A stretch of DNA of 64,000 bases from an uncultured Bacteroides sp. (GTDB taxonomy: Bacteria; Bacteroidota; Bacteroidia; Bacteroidales; Bacteroidaceae). The position numbers were made by a program, and so were the translations under genes. Under the pieces are notes generated by a model that saw nothing but the letters and a program-made list of their open reading frames with translations, made no database searches and was not told the origin of the DNA. The DNA lies in NCBI GenBank assembly GCA_937890825.1, contig CALADS010000068.1, positions 309,153 to 373,152 on the forward strand. The letters run 5' to 3'. Positions 37,357 to 47,201 of this stretch are shown one piece after another (position 1 is the first letter of the stretch; every line of letters begins with the position of its first letter).

Positions 37357-38400
37357 ATGGAAATCAAAAAAATATTGTTGATGCTTTGTCTGTTCTCATT
37401 AGCTTTGGCTTCTTGCGGAGGAGAAGATTATCCTTATCACCCTTGGGAATGGGATGAAGATGAAACACCGGTAGAAAATAATCCGACTATTGTTCAGCAA
37501 GGCTGGACCCCCATAACTAATTTGGGAAAGTTGCCCGATTATTTGCAAGTGTATAAATCTCCAGAAATGTTAGAAGGAAATAGAGCTGTGGCTTATATAG
37601 CTGTGGCTGATATGAAAAAGGCTAAATTTGAGTTGTTGGGAGATGTGGATTATTCCGAACAGGCTGAATCCTATGTAGGTACATTGAGCACACCGTCTGC
37701 ATTCTATGAGCAGTCAAAATGTCCGGTAGTAATCAATGCGGGGCTATTTTATGTCGCTGAAAAAAATGGGAAAAATTATAATTTTTCACAGAATCTGTTT
37801 GTGCGGAATGGAAAATTGCAGGCAATCAATCAGAATTATTATTCCAAAGATTGGGTTACTATGTGGTATCCCACATTAGGTGCTTTTTGTCAGTTGGCTG
37901 ATGGAACTTTTCGTACTGCTTGGACATATTATTCAAACAATGATCAGAAAAACTACTTTTATTCTCAACCGGCTTCGAATGATATTGATAAAACACCCTT
38001 GCAAGTTCCTGATGCAAACTTTCCGGTATCTACAGAAGATTTGCAAGTGGTAAATGCTATCGGTGGAGTGTCTGTGCTGTTACGTCAGGGAACAATACGC
38101 AATACGTATGTAGAGGAAATGTTAGATGTATCAGCAGCTTCCAACCAGCCTCGTACAGCTATTGGCAGTACAGCAGATGGTAAGATGATTCTTTTTGTCT
38201 GCGAAGGCAGGAATAAAACAGCAGGTGTCTTTGGCTTATCTACAGCAAAAGTAGCTGTCGTTATGAAAAATCTAGGTTGTATAGAAGCCTTGAATCTAGA
38301 TGGAGGTGGTTCTTCTTGCATGTTGGTAAATGGGCATGAGACCATTAAATGCTCTGATGGGAAACAGCGTAAGGTATTAACAGCTATTGGCTTGAAATGA
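37357..38400 (+). CDS. Phosphodiester glycosidase (NAGPA/DUF2233 family) lipoprotein
   Basis: 347 residues with lipobox LALASC (Cys20). The DUF2233 domain (about 60-347) has the family motifs PVVINAGLF (about 125-133), NAIGGVSVLLRQG and ALNLDGGGSSCMLVNG near residue 310. Family members include the mammalian uncovering enzyme that removes N-acetylglucosamine from mannose-6-phosphate phosphodiesters. Here it should cleave a sugar-1-phosphodiester in an exported compartment. Its stop codon overlaps the start of the next esterase gene (ATGA), so the two are translationally coupled. Confidence 0.88.
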   Translation: MEIKKILLMLCLFSLALASCGGEDYPYHPWEWDEDETPVENNPTIVQQGWTPITNLGKLPDYLQVYKSPEMLEGNRAVAYIAVADMKKAKFELLGDVDYSEQAESYVGTLSTPSAFYEQSKCPVVINAGLFYVAEKNGKNYNFSQNLFVRNGKLQAINQNYYSKDWVTMWYPTLGAFCQLADGTFRTAWTYYSNNDQKNYFYSQPASNDIDKTPLQVPDANFPVSTEDLQVVNAIGGVSVLLRQGTIRNTYVEEMLDVSAASNQPRTAIGSTADGKMILFVCEGRNKTAGVFGLSTAKVAVVMKNLGCIEALNLDGGGSSCMLVNGHETIKCSDGKQRKVLTAIGLK

Positions 38401-39476
38401 TGAAAAGAATTCAAACTCTGATTATTTTTTTTGCTTTATTAGGAGGAAAACTTGGTGCACAAGTGCGTTATTATGATGCCTCAGAGTTTCCGCTCCTAGG
38501 AAAAGCAACGCAGGAATCTGCTACGTTTTATGAACGATTCCCTGATTCATTGAGAACAGTTTCTAGAGGACCGCTTTGGGAACTTAGCCGGAATTCGGCA
38601 GGGATGTCCGTTCGTTTTAGAAGCAACACTACTCAGGTCGCTTTGAAATGGGAAGTCTTATTAGACAGGCACATGAATCACATGACAGATGTGGGAATTA
38701 AAGGTCTGGATTTGTATTGTTGGGAAAAAGATTTGAATCAATGGAGATTTGTTAATAGTGCTCGTCCCACTGGCAAGGCAAATCAAGTGACTATTGTAGC
38801 CAATATGGAACCTAAGGACAGGGAATTTATGTTGTATTTGCCGCTATACGATGGCATCATATCTTTAAATATAGGGGTGGATACTGCTGCTGTTATGGAA
38901 CAGCCAGTCTATACATATCCCTGTCGCGAAAAGCCTGTTGTATTTTATGGTACAAGTATCTTACAGGGGGGGTGTGCTTCGCGTCCAGGAATGGCACATA
39001 CCAATATCATTTCTCGCAGATTAAACCGAGAGTGTATTAATTTGGGGTTTAGTGGAAATGCCTTTCTTGATTGGGAAGTAGCTCAAATCATGGCTGATGT
39101 GGATGCTTCTGTCTTTGTGCTTGATTTTGTACCCAATGCTTCTGTCAAACAAATGGAGGAACGTATGGAAGGATTTTATCTTATCATTCGAGAAAAACAT
39201 CCTACCACACCTGTTGTATTTATAGAAGATCCGGTATTTGCCCATGCTTATTATTGTAAATCGATTGCTGCTGAAATAGAACGTAAGAATCAGATGCTGA
39301 ACAAGCAGTTTGATAAATTGAAGCAGCAGGGTGAAAAGCATATTTATCTGGTACATTCTGATAATATGTTAGGTAAGGATGGTGAGGCTACGGTAGATGG
39401 CATACATTTTACAGACTTGGGAATGATGCGGTATGCTGATTTGTTGACTCCTGTCATAAAGAAATTGATTAAATAA
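38397..39476 (+). CDS. SGNH/GDSL hydrolase with N-terminal jelly-roll domain
   Basis: 359 residues with a signal peptide ending LGAQ (about residue 21). An N-terminal beta domain (about 22-175) precedes the SGNH core: block I YGTSILQGG (nucleophile Ser in GTS, about 183), GFSGNAFLD and block V DGIHFTDLG with the catalytic Asp-His pair. The most likely role is removal of O-acyl groups from glycan. It is coupled to the phosphodiester glycosidase gene by a 4-bp ATGA overlap. Confidence 0.82.
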   Translation: MMKRIQTLIIFFALLGGKLGAQVRYYDASEFPLLGKATQESATFYERFPDSLRTVSRGPLWELSRNSAGMSVRFRSNTTQVALKWEVLLDRHMNHMTDVGIKGLDLYCWEKDLNQWRFVNSARPTGKANQVTIVANMEPKDREFMLYLPLYDGIISLNIGVDTAAVMEQPVYTYPCREKPVVFYGTSILQGGCASRPGMAHTNIISRRLNRECINLGFSGNAFLDWEVAQIMADVDASVFVLDFVPNASVKQMEERMEGFYLIIREKHPTTPVVFIEDPVFAHAYYCKSIAAEIERKNQMLNKQFDKLKQQGEKHIYLVHSDNMLGKDGEATVDGIHFTDLGMMRYADLLTPVIKKLIK

Positions 39477-39492
39477 TCTATTAAATAAAAAA

Positions 39493-40839
39493 ATGATGAA
39501 AAACATATTGACATTTCTTTTGATGTGGACTCTTTTACCCTTGTTTATTGCTTGTTCATCACAAGGGAAAGAAGATGCTGTGAAAGAGAAAAAGAAACTC
39601 ATGTGGTTGGACTTATCTGCCAACTGGTCTCGTTTTAGTAATCCGGATTCAGTGGTTTACTATATACAGAAATGTAAAGATGCCGGATTCAACTATTTGG
39701 TGTTGGATGTAAAGGGGACTGCCAGTGCAGTCGCTTACCCGAGTAATGTAGCTCCTCGTTTGACAACGTGGAAGGGGGTGGAACGTCCTGCTGATTATGA
39801 TTTTGTGAAATTGTTTATTGAAGAAGCACATAAGCGCAATATGAAAATCCTAGGTTCCTTCAATATATTCTGTGAAGGTCATGGAATTTTCAAGAAAGGA
39901 ATAGTTTATGATATGCATAAAGATTGGCAATCTGTTAATTATGTACCGGGCAGAGGTTTTGTTCCAGCTTCTGAAATTGGGAATCGTGGCACCGTATTTA
40001 CCAATCCTGCTTTACCGGAAGTTCAGGCATATGAGCAGTCTATTTTAAAAGAGTTCATTACGATGTATCCTATTGATGGGGTCATGTTGGACCGTACGCG
40101 TTTCGATTGTATCGAATCTGATTTTTCTGACTATTCCAGAAAGTGTTTTGAAGAGTATATAGGAGCAAAATTAGAACGCTATCCGGAAGATATTTATGAG
40201 TGGGCCAAGCAGCCGGATGGATCTTTTACTCGTGAGATAGGCCCTTATTATAAGCAGTGGCTTGAATGGCGTGCTTCAATTATTTATTCTTTCTTTCAGC
40301 AAACAAGAACTGTATTGAAAGAAGTACGTCCGGATATTATCTTTGGTGCTTATACAGGTGCTTGGTACCCTTCTTATTTTGAAGTAGGTGCAAATTGGGC
40401 CAGCCGTAATTATGATCCAAGCAAGGACTTTGTTTGGGCAACTTCTAGATATAAGGAGTATGGCTTTGCAAAATTGCTTGACCTTTATACGAATGGAAAT
40501 TATTACAAGAATGTCACATTGGAAGACTATCGCAAGTCAAATGGCACTTATAAGAATGAAACTGATAGTGAACTATCATCGGGTGAACATCTCTGTGTGG
40601 AAGGTGGATGCATCTATACGCGTAAACTCTTGGACGGACGTCCTTTTAGTGGTGGCTTGTATGTAGAAGATTATAACAAGGATGTAGAGCAGTTTAAGAA
40701 AGCCGTTAAGATGAATTTGAAGATGTCAGATGGCTTAATGGTGTTTGATATCGTTCACATTATTTCTCGTAATTGGTGGAACGCTTTAAGCGATGCCATT
40801 CGTGAGGCTGAGCAGGAACAAGTTAATAATGTCCATTAA
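39493..40839 (+). CDS. GHL10-type glycoside-hydrolase-like lipoprotein (third of three)
   Basis: 448 residues with a lipobox FIAC (Cys21). Core motifs are LMWLDLSANWSRFSNPDS, LVLDVKGTASAVAYPS, GVMLDRTRFDCIESDFSD and GAYTGAWYPSYFEVGANWAS. In the strand where copies one and two read VDVRP, this copy has LDVKG, so its active site may differ. The second and third copies share NYYT/KN-type loops near residues 330-350 and a MVFDIVHII end. It is probably a periplasmic or surface glycosidase; the linkage is unknown. Confidence 0.8.
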   Translation: MMKNILTFLLMWTLLPLFIACSSQGKEDAVKEKKKLMWLDLSANWSRFSNPDSVVYYIQKCKDAGFNYLVLDVKGTASAVAYPSNVAPRLTTWKGVERPADYDFVKLFIEEAHKRNMKILGSFNIFCEGHGIFKKGIVYDMHKDWQSVNYVPGRGFVPASEIGNRGTVFTNPALPEVQAYEQSILKEFITMYPIDGVMLDRTRFDCIESDFSDYSRKCFEEYIGAKLERYPEDIYEWAKQPDGSFTREIGPYYKQWLEWRASIIYSFFQQTRTVLKEVRPDIIFGAYTGAWYPSYFEVGANWASRNYDPSKDFVWATSRYKEYGFAKLLDLYTNGNYYKNVTLEDYRKSNGTYKNETDSELSSGEHLCVEGGCIYTRKLLDGRPFSGGLYVEDYNKDVEQFKKAVKMNLKMSDGLMVFDIVHIISRNWWNALSDAIREAEQEQVNNVH

Positions 40840-40851
40840 CTAAATCAGATT

Positions 40852-42252
40852 ATGAATCATAGAGCTTTCTCATTGGATGCCTTTCGGGGCTTTACCATTT
40901 TGGCCATGATATTGTCTGGCACCATCATCAATTGGGTATTGCCAGCTTGGATGTCTCATGCACAAGTAGGTCCTCGTTCTAATTTTGCCTTTGATCCGTC
41001 TTTTTATGGAATTACTTGGGTTGATTTAGTCTTTCCGTTTTTCTTGTTTGCGATGGGGGCTTCTTTCCCTTTTTCATTGGGGCGTAAATTAGAAAAGGGT
41101 AAAACTCGGCTTCAAGTAGTCGGAACATGTGTCTTACGGGGGATTCGTTTGACTTTTTTTGCTATTTTTATACAGCATATGTATCCTTGGTCACAAGCAA
41201 ACCCGCAACATGCCACTGTATGGGGAATCTCTATGATTTCATTTTTCCTGATGTTTCCTATGTTTATGCGTTTCCCATTTGTTGGTAAGAAGTGGAGACA
41301 ACAGTTACTGGAAGGTTTGGCATATGTAGTCGGTATTACTTTGCTGTTGAATGTGGCCTATGTTGACGGCAAGAGTTTTTCATTGGCCTATAGTAACATA
41401 ATTATTTTAGTATTGGCCAATATGGCAATATGGGGAGGTGTTATTTATATACTTACCTATCGGAACAGATTGGCTCGTATGTTAGTGTTGCCTTTTTTAA
41501 TGGCATTGATGCTGAGCAGTGCAACTGATGGCTCTTGGGCACAATCTCTGACTGCTTATTCTCCGTTACCTTGGCTGTATCAGTTCAATTTCTTAAAGTA
41601 CTTGTTCGTTGTAATACCAGGATCCATTGCTGGAGAATATCTTTACACATGGTTGCATCAAACGCATAAAGGTGAATTCCAGACACCTGTTTGGTATAGA
41701 TGGGTAATTGCTGCTGTTGCTTGTGGTATAGTTGTTTGGAATTTATACGGCTTGTTTACCCGTCAGTTACTGTTGAACTTAATGGGTACAATGGTTCTGG
41801 TGTTCATATTGTATCTTCTGCTTCGTCAAAAACGGGTTAGTTGTAATTATTGGTGGAACCTGTTGATATCAGGAGCTTATTTATTGTTGTTAGGTCTTTG
41901 TTTTGAAGCGTTTCAAGGAGGAATCCGAAAAGATGATGCTACATATAGCTATTTTTTTGTTACATCCGGTTTAGCTTTTTTGGCAATGCTTGTGTTTTCC
42001 ATCATGTCTGATGTCTCTAGGATACCTTCTATAATCCGTCCGTTGGAATTGGCTGGGCAGAACCCAATGATTGCTTATGTGGCTCCCCAATTGTTGATTA
42101 TGCCTTTGTTGAATTTGTGTGGCCTGACATCGTATTTAGATTTGATGAACAATGTTCCTTTATTAGGTTTTTTGCGAGGGTGCATTGTAACAGCATTGTC
42201 TGTGGCAGTGGCATGTGTTTGTTCTTATAAAAAATGGTTTTGGCGTACGTAA
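40852..42252 (+). CDS. HGSNAT-like transmembrane acetyltransferase (DUF5009), first copy
   Basis: 466 residues with about 11 membrane spans. The N-terminus SLDAFRGFTILAMILSG and the GITWVDLVFPFFLFAMG segment match the heparan-alpha-glucosaminide N-acetyltransferase group. A histidine (His36, in SHAQ) lies where the catalytic His of that family is expected, but the loop after it is longer than in the second copy (47202). Proteins of this type pass acetyl groups from cytosolic acetyl-CoA to amino sugars on the far side of the membrane. Here the acceptor would be periplasmic. Confidence 0.8.
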   Translation: MNHRAFSLDAFRGFTILAMILSGTIINWVLPAWMSHAQVGPRSNFAFDPSFYGITWVDLVFPFFLFAMGASFPFSLGRKLEKGKTRLQVVGTCVLRGIRLTFFAIFIQHMYPWSQANPQHATVWGISMISFFLMFPMFMRFPFVGKKWRQQLLEGLAYVVGITLLLNVAYVDGKSFSLAYSNIIILVLANMAIWGGVIYILTYRNRLARMLVLPFLMALMLSSATDGSWAQSLTAYSPLPWLYQFNFLKYLFVVIPGSIAGEYLYTWLHQTHKGEFQTPVWYRWVIAAVACGIVVWNLYGLFTRQLLLNLMGTMVLVFILYLLLRQKRVSCNYWWNLLISGAYLLLLGLCFEAFQGGIRKDDATYSYFFVTSGLAFLAMLVFSIMSDVSRIPSIIRPLELAGQNPMIAYVAPQLLIMPLLNLCGLTSYLDLMNNVPLLGFLRGCIVTALSVAVACVCSYKKWFWRT

Positions 42253-42264
42253 ATATTAAAAGTT

Positions 42265-43692
42265 ATGAAAGAATATATTAAGAGATTTTGGTTGGTTTCC
42301 TTGTTAGTGATATGGACCGGCTGGGTAATGGCAGATAATTATTATTATTGGGGTCAGGTAACTTCTCAGGGGAAGGGTGTTCCCAAAGTCGTTGTAACTG
42401 ACGGGATTGATTGTGTCTTGACTGATGCGGAAGGACGGTATCAGATACAGAAAAATAGGGGGGTACAATATTTGTATTTATCTCTTCCTGCAGGTTATTT
42501 GGTAGCTGATGAACAATCTGTTCCATTATATTTTAAGAGGGTGGTCTCTTCGACCGAATGTTATGATTTTGAATTGATTAAGAATCCGAAAACAGACTAT
42601 AAACATGTATTTGTAGTACAAGCTGATGTGCAGGTTACTTCGGAAGAGAACGTACAGCGTTATGCTGAGTTTTTGAAAGATATGAAAAGCTATCTTTCGT
42701 CTTATCGAAAGGAATGTGATGTATTTGGTATTGATTGTGGGGATATTGTTGGTGATAAACCTTCGTTATATCCCTCTTATCTAAAAGCTTCATCTATGGT
42801 GGGTATTCCTTACTTTAGAGTGATAGGCAATCATGATATGACGCATGGCGGGCGTACTTTTGAATATTCTTATCGTACATTTCAGGAAAATTTTGGTCCG
42901 GCTTACTATTCTTTTAATAAAGGTAAAGCGCATTATGTGGTTCTGAATAATAATTTTTATGTCAATCGTGATTACCAGTATATTGGTTATATTCCAGAAT
43001 GTATGTTTGCTTGGCTGGAACAAGATTTGAAATATGTTCCACAGGATCATGTAATTTTTGTTGCTCTTCACATTCCGACTAGTTTGACAAAGAAACTGCC
43101 TTGGAACACATTGAATCAGAATGAGACTAGTAATGCTCAAGGATTATATGATATTTTAAAAGGACGCAAGGCGCATATATTATCTGGTCATACACATTTT
43201 AATTTAAATGTCTGTTTCAACGAAGATTTGATGGAACATAACACAGCTTCTGTTTGTGGAATTTGGTGGAATGCTGATATTTGTACGGATGGAACACCGG
43301 CTGGTTATGGTGTTTATGAAGTGGATGGCAATCAGGTAAAGTGGCATTATAAAAGTGTTGGATACCCAAAAGATTTTCAGTTCCGTGCCTATGCGATAGG
43401 TCAGTGTGCAGAACATCCTATCGATATTGTTGCTAATGTATGGAATTGGGATGAACTTTGGAAAGTGGAATGGTATGAAGATGGAAAGCGGATGGGAGAA
43501 ATGACTCAGTTTAAAGGTTTTGATCCAGAAGCTAAAATGGTTTGTGCTGATAAGGAGCGTGTAAAATATGATTGGGTAGCTCCTTCTAAAACAGAACATT
43601 TATTCAGAGCGACTCCCAAGAATGCGCAGGCCAAGATTGAAGTACGGGTAACCGACCGTTTTGGAAAGGTTTATTCACAGTGTGTAAAATAA
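42265..43692 (+). CDS. Calcineurin-like phosphoesterase, exported
   Basis: 475 residues with a signal peptide ending WVMA (about residue 23). A short N-terminal beta domain (about 30-105) is followed by the metallophosphoesterase core with DCGDIVGD, GNHD, ALHIP and SGHTH, and by a C-terminal beta domain. The first metal motif is D-x-Q (ADVQ) rather than the more usual D-x-H, a variant also seen in related families. It probably removes a phosphate group in the periplasm. Together with the phosphodiester glycosidase it supports a phosphate-bearing substrate for the locus. Confidence 0.85.
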   Translation: MKEYIKRFWLVSLLVIWTGWVMADNYYYWGQVTSQGKGVPKVVVTDGIDCVLTDAEGRYQIQKNRGVQYLYLSLPAGYLVADEQSVPLYFKRVVSSTECYDFELIKNPKTDYKHVFVVQADVQVTSEENVQRYAEFLKDMKSYLSSYRKECDVFGIDCGDIVGDKPSLYPSYLKASSMVGIPYFRVIGNHDMTHGGRTFEYSYRTFQENFGPAYYSFNKGKAHYVVLNNNFYVNRDYQYIGYIPECMFAWLEQDLKYVPQDHVIFVALHIPTSLTKKLPWNTLNQNETSNAQGLYDILKGRKAHILSGHTHFNLNVCFNEDLMEHNTASVCGIWWNADICTDGTPAGYGVYEVDGNQVKWHYKSVGYPKDFQFRAYAIGQCAEHPIDIVANVWNWDELWKVEWYEDGKRMGEMTQFKGFDPEAKMVCADKERVKYDWVAPSKTEHLFRATPKNAQAKIEVRVTDRFGKVYSQCVK

Positions 43693-43714
43693 TCTAAATT
43701 AATAAATCTATATC

Positions 43715-44815
43715 ATGAATAAATTTTTGTTAGGGGCATTTTGCTTGTTGGCAAGTTTCTCGTTACATGCCCAAATGAAACGTACTGGAAAAATTTGGAA
43801 AGGAAATGATGCTTCAGTAAGATATATCGGACGTACTGTAGCAGCAGCCGATGGGTCGGTGTCGTTTGATTGGGTAGGTACGTACTTTGAAACACGTTTT
43901 ACTGGAGGCTTAGTTGATATTATGCTATCAGAAAAGGGAACTAGTTATTACAATGTTTTTGTTGATGGGGAACTGCATCGAGTGGTCAAGGCTTGTGGTC
44001 AAGATACATTGATTAACTTTGTTTCGGGAGTGAGTAAAAAATGGCATAGTCTGTGTATTCAAAAGCGTACAGAAGGTGAGTTTGGTAGAACTACCATTCA
44101 TGGGTTTCGGTTGGCTTCATCGGGTTCATTGCAGGCAGAACCTCGAACACGTAAACGCCACATTGAGTTTATAGGAAATTCACTGACTTGTGGTTTCGGT
44201 ACGGAAGGCAAAGATAAAAATGAGCCTTTTAAATTGGAAACGGAGAATTGTAACTATTCGTTTTCTACCATCATTCCCCGTTATTTTGATGCAGACTATA
44301 CGCTCATAGCACATTCTGGACGAGGAGTGGTGCGAAACTATGGAGACTCGGTTCGGGTATCAGCCATTACTATGAAAGATAAGATGTTGCAAACTTTTGA
44401 TGAAGATACTTTATCCCGTTGGGACTTTTCGGTTTATTCTCCCGATTTGGTGGTTATCAATTTGGGTAGCAATGATTTTTCTACAGAGCCACATCCCTAT
44501 AAGAGCGAATTCATAAAAGCCTATATGGAAATGCTTGGACAATTGAGGAAAGGTTATGGTGATATTCCTATTTTGTGTATTTATAGTTGTACGGTTTCTG
44601 CACCAGTCTATTCTTTTTATGAGGCAGCTGTAGAGGCCATGCATGATGATAAAATCTATTTATTGTCTTTGAAAAAAGACATGTTAAATACCACAACAGA
44701 TTTGGGCGCTGTGTGGCATCCAAGCTATAAAGGACACCAGAAAATGGCAATGCAGTTGATTCCGTATATTTCTACTATTATGGGATGGGATTTGACAGAC
44801 AGGTCTATTAAATAA
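43715..44815 (+). CDS. CE2-like SGNH carbohydrate esterase
   Basis: 366 residues with a signal peptide ending LHAQ (about 20). An N-terminal jelly-roll domain (about 25-145) precedes the SGNH core, with block I FIGNSLTCGFG (Ser near 158), AHSGRGVVRNYGD, INLGSNDFS and WHPSYKGHQKMA. This is the two-domain form of carbohydrate esterase family 2, whose members remove O-acetyl groups from polysaccharides using a Ser-His dyad. It differs in architecture from the SGNH protein at 38397, so the locus has two separate esterases. Confidence 0.85.
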   Translation: MNKFLLGAFCLLASFSLHAQMKRTGKIWKGNDASVRYIGRTVAAADGSVSFDWVGTYFETRFTGGLVDIMLSEKGTSYYNVFVDGELHRVVKACGQDTLINFVSGVSKKWHSLCIQKRTEGEFGRTTIHGFRLASSGSLQAEPRTRKRHIEFIGNSLTCGFGTEGKDKNEPFKLETENCNYSFSTIIPRYFDADYTLIAHSGRGVVRNYGDSVRVSAITMKDKMLQTFDEDTLSRWDFSVYSPDLVVINLGSNDFSTEPHPYKSEFIKAYMEMLGQLRKGYGDIPILCIYSCTVSAPVYSFYEAAVEAMHDDKIYLLSLKKDMLNTTTDLGAVWHPSYKGHQKMAMQLIPYISTIMGWDLTDRSIK

Positions 44816-44841
44816 CTTTTTCTAATGATAAATACTAGTAT

Positions 44842-47178
44842 ATGAAGATTTTGCAATATCTGGTGTTTGTACTAGCTTCTGGTATGATATTTTCCTGCCA
44901 GAAGTTAGCAACCGTTGATGCTTATTCAGTGATTCCTTTGCCGACTGAAATTACGATAACTCAAGATGTTCCATTTAATTTGAACTCAGCTGTAGCAGTG
45001 GTTTATCCGGAGGGAGACTGTGTGATGCAGCGAAATGCTGATTTTTTATCTGATTATATTGCTCAGTCCACAGGCTATCGCTTGCCTGTGCAAGCTCTGG
45101 CTGTAGAAGAATTCCCTGAACAGGCTATTGTATTACGCTTGACTGACTCCATTACTCAGGATGAAGGTTACAGGTTAACCATTACAAGCAAGCAGATTCA
45201 AATAGAAGGTAAAACTCCAAGGGGTGTGTTCTATGGCATTCAGACGTTGAGAAAGTCAATTCCTGCTGTAGTTTCTACTTGTGAAATACAACTTCCAGCG
45301 GCTACAGTGAACGATGCTCCCCGTTTTACCTATCGGGGTATGCATCTTGACGTGGCCCGGCATTTCTTTTCTGTAGATTTTGTGAAACGCTATATTGATT
45401 TATTAGCGCTGCATAATATGAATACGCTTCATTGGCATCTCACCGATGATCAAGGTTGGCGTATTGATATCAAAAAATATCCGAAATTGGCAGAAGTCGC
45501 TTCCGTGCGGCATCGTACGGTAAAGGGATATTTGGGTAGCGGTGAATATGATAACACTACGTATGGCGGCTATTACACACAAGAACAATTGAAGGAGATT
45601 GTAGCTTATGCAAATGAGCGTTTTGTACAAGTGATTCCGGAGGTCGATTTACCCGGACATATGTTGGCTGTGCTGGCGGCTTATCCGGAGTTTGGCTGTA
45701 CGGGTGGTCCTTATGAAGTATCTCCGGATTGGGGCGTGTTTGAAGATGTGTTATGTGTAGGCAATGAGGAGGCCATGAAGTTTTTGGAAGATGTGATGCT
45801 TGAGGTCATGGATATTTTTCCCTCGAAATATATTCATATCGGTGGGGATGAGGCCCCACGTACTCGTTGGAAATCTTGCAAGAAATGTCAGGCATGCATT
45901 CGGCAGGAGGGTCTGAAAGGTGATAAACAACATACAGCAGAAGATATGTTGCAAAGCTATTGTATGAAGCGTATAGAAAAACTTCTGAATGCCCATGGCC
46001 GTCAGATTATCGGATGGGATGAACTGCTGGAAGGTGAAGTGGCTCCCAATGCTACCGTAATGTTTTGGCGTGGCTCTGCCGGAGGTGTCAAAGCTGCTCA
46101 AATGGGACATGATGTGATTATGACGCCCAATACACACTGCTATTTTGATTTTTATCAGACTGATGATACGAAGAATGAGCCTTTGGCCATTGGTGGATAC
46201 ATTCCGTTGGAAAAAGTGTATAGTCTGGAACCTACGGAGGGGCTAACTTCTGAGCAAGCCAAGCATGTATTAGGAGCACAGGCTAATGTGTGGACAGAAT
46301 ATATTACTACAGAAGAACATTTAGAATACATGGTATTGCCACGTATGGCTGCTTTGGCTGAAGTGCAGTGGGCTCAACCAGAATTGAAAGATTATGAGTG
46401 TTTTACAAAACGTATTTCAAAATTGGTGAATTTATATCGTCGTGATGGTTTCAATTATGCCAAGCATATTTATGAAATTAAAGCCGATTATGAGGTGGAT
46501 ACTATAGAGCATGCTTTAAACGTAAGAATTCATTCGATAGATGATGCTCCAATTTATTATACGTTAGATGGTAGCCAGCCTACTTTGCAGTCTCATCGTT
46601 GTGATAGTGTTATTCGTATCTCACAGTCAGCAGATTTAAAGGCAGTGGCTATTCGTGAAGCTGGGGTTAGCAAAGTTGTGGAAAGAAAAATATCTTTTAA
46701 TAAAGCCACGATGGCTTCTGTTCGTTTTATTCAATCGCAACCGGCTCCTAACTATACTTTTCAGGGAGCGGTCACTTTAGTTGATGGATTGATGGGCAAT
46801 GATAATTTTTCTACAGGTGCCTGGCTAGGTTTTTTACAAGATAGAGTGACAATATTGCTTGATTTACATAAAGATAAATCTTTTTCTAAGATAGGGGTTA
46901 ATGCAATGACCTATATGGATGCTTGGATTATGTCACCTAGACAATTGCAGGTATTTGTTTCAAAGGATAATTCTCAATTTGAGAAAATGACCGAAGTGTC
47001 TTTCCCTGAAGAAACGGATGTGAAAAAACGTGATATTAAGTGCTTTGAGGCAGCCTTTAATCCTGTAGAAGCTCGTTATGTCAAACTGATAATTAATGGC
47101 AGTAAAGAATTGCCAAAGAATCATATCAGTTTTGGAGCACATCCATTTTTATTTATAGATGAACTTATTTTGGAGTAG
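44842..47178 (+). CDS. Beta-N-acetylhexosaminidase, GH20
   Basis: 778 residues with a lipobox IFSC (Cys19). Domain order is GH20b (about 28-155), GH20 catalytic barrel (about 158-510), a chitobiase-type C-terminal domain (about 545-610) and an F5/8-type carbohydrate-binding domain (about 625-775). The barrel has LHWHLTDDQGWR and HIGGDEAP with the catalytic pair Asp336-Glu337. It releases terminal N-acetyl-glucosamine or -galactosamine; the 2-acetamido group of the substrate takes part in catalysis, so N-acetylation is required. It is the clearest indicator of an amino-sugar substrate for this locus. Confidence 0.95.
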   Translation: MKILQYLVFVLASGMIFSCQKLATVDAYSVIPLPTEITITQDVPFNLNSAVAVVYPEGDCVMQRNADFLSDYIAQSTGYRLPVQALAVEEFPEQAIVLRLTDSITQDEGYRLTITSKQIQIEGKTPRGVFYGIQTLRKSIPAVVSTCEIQLPAATVNDAPRFTYRGMHLDVARHFFSVDFVKRYIDLLALHNMNTLHWHLTDDQGWRIDIKKYPKLAEVASVRHRTVKGYLGSGEYDNTTYGGYYTQEQLKEIVAYANERFVQVIPEVDLPGHMLAVLAAYPEFGCTGGPYEVSPDWGVFEDVLCVGNEEAMKFLEDVMLEVMDIFPSKYIHIGGDEAPRTRWKSCKKCQACIRQEGLKGDKQHTAEDMLQSYCMKRIEKLLNAHGRQIIGWDELLEGEVAPNATVMFWRGSAGGVKAAQMGHDVIMTPNTHCYFDFYQTDDTKNEPLAIGGYIPLEKVYSLEPTEGLTSEQAKHVLGAQANVWTEYITTEEHLEYMVLPRMAALAEVQWAQPELKDYECFTKRISKLVNLYRRDGFNYAKHIYEIKADYEVDTIEHALNVRIHSIDDAPIYYTLDGSQPTLQSHRCDSVIRISQSADLKAVAIREAGVSKVVERKISFNKATMASVRFIQSQPAPNYTFQGAVTLVDGLMGNDNFSTGAWLGFLQDRVTILLDLHKDKSFSKIGVNAMTYMDAWIMSPRQLQVFVSKDNSQFEKMTEVSFPEETDVKKRDIKCFEAAFNPVEARYVKLIINGSKELPKNHISFGAHPFLFIDELILE

Positions 47179-47201
47179 ATATAGTCTTTGTATTGTAGAG
47201 A

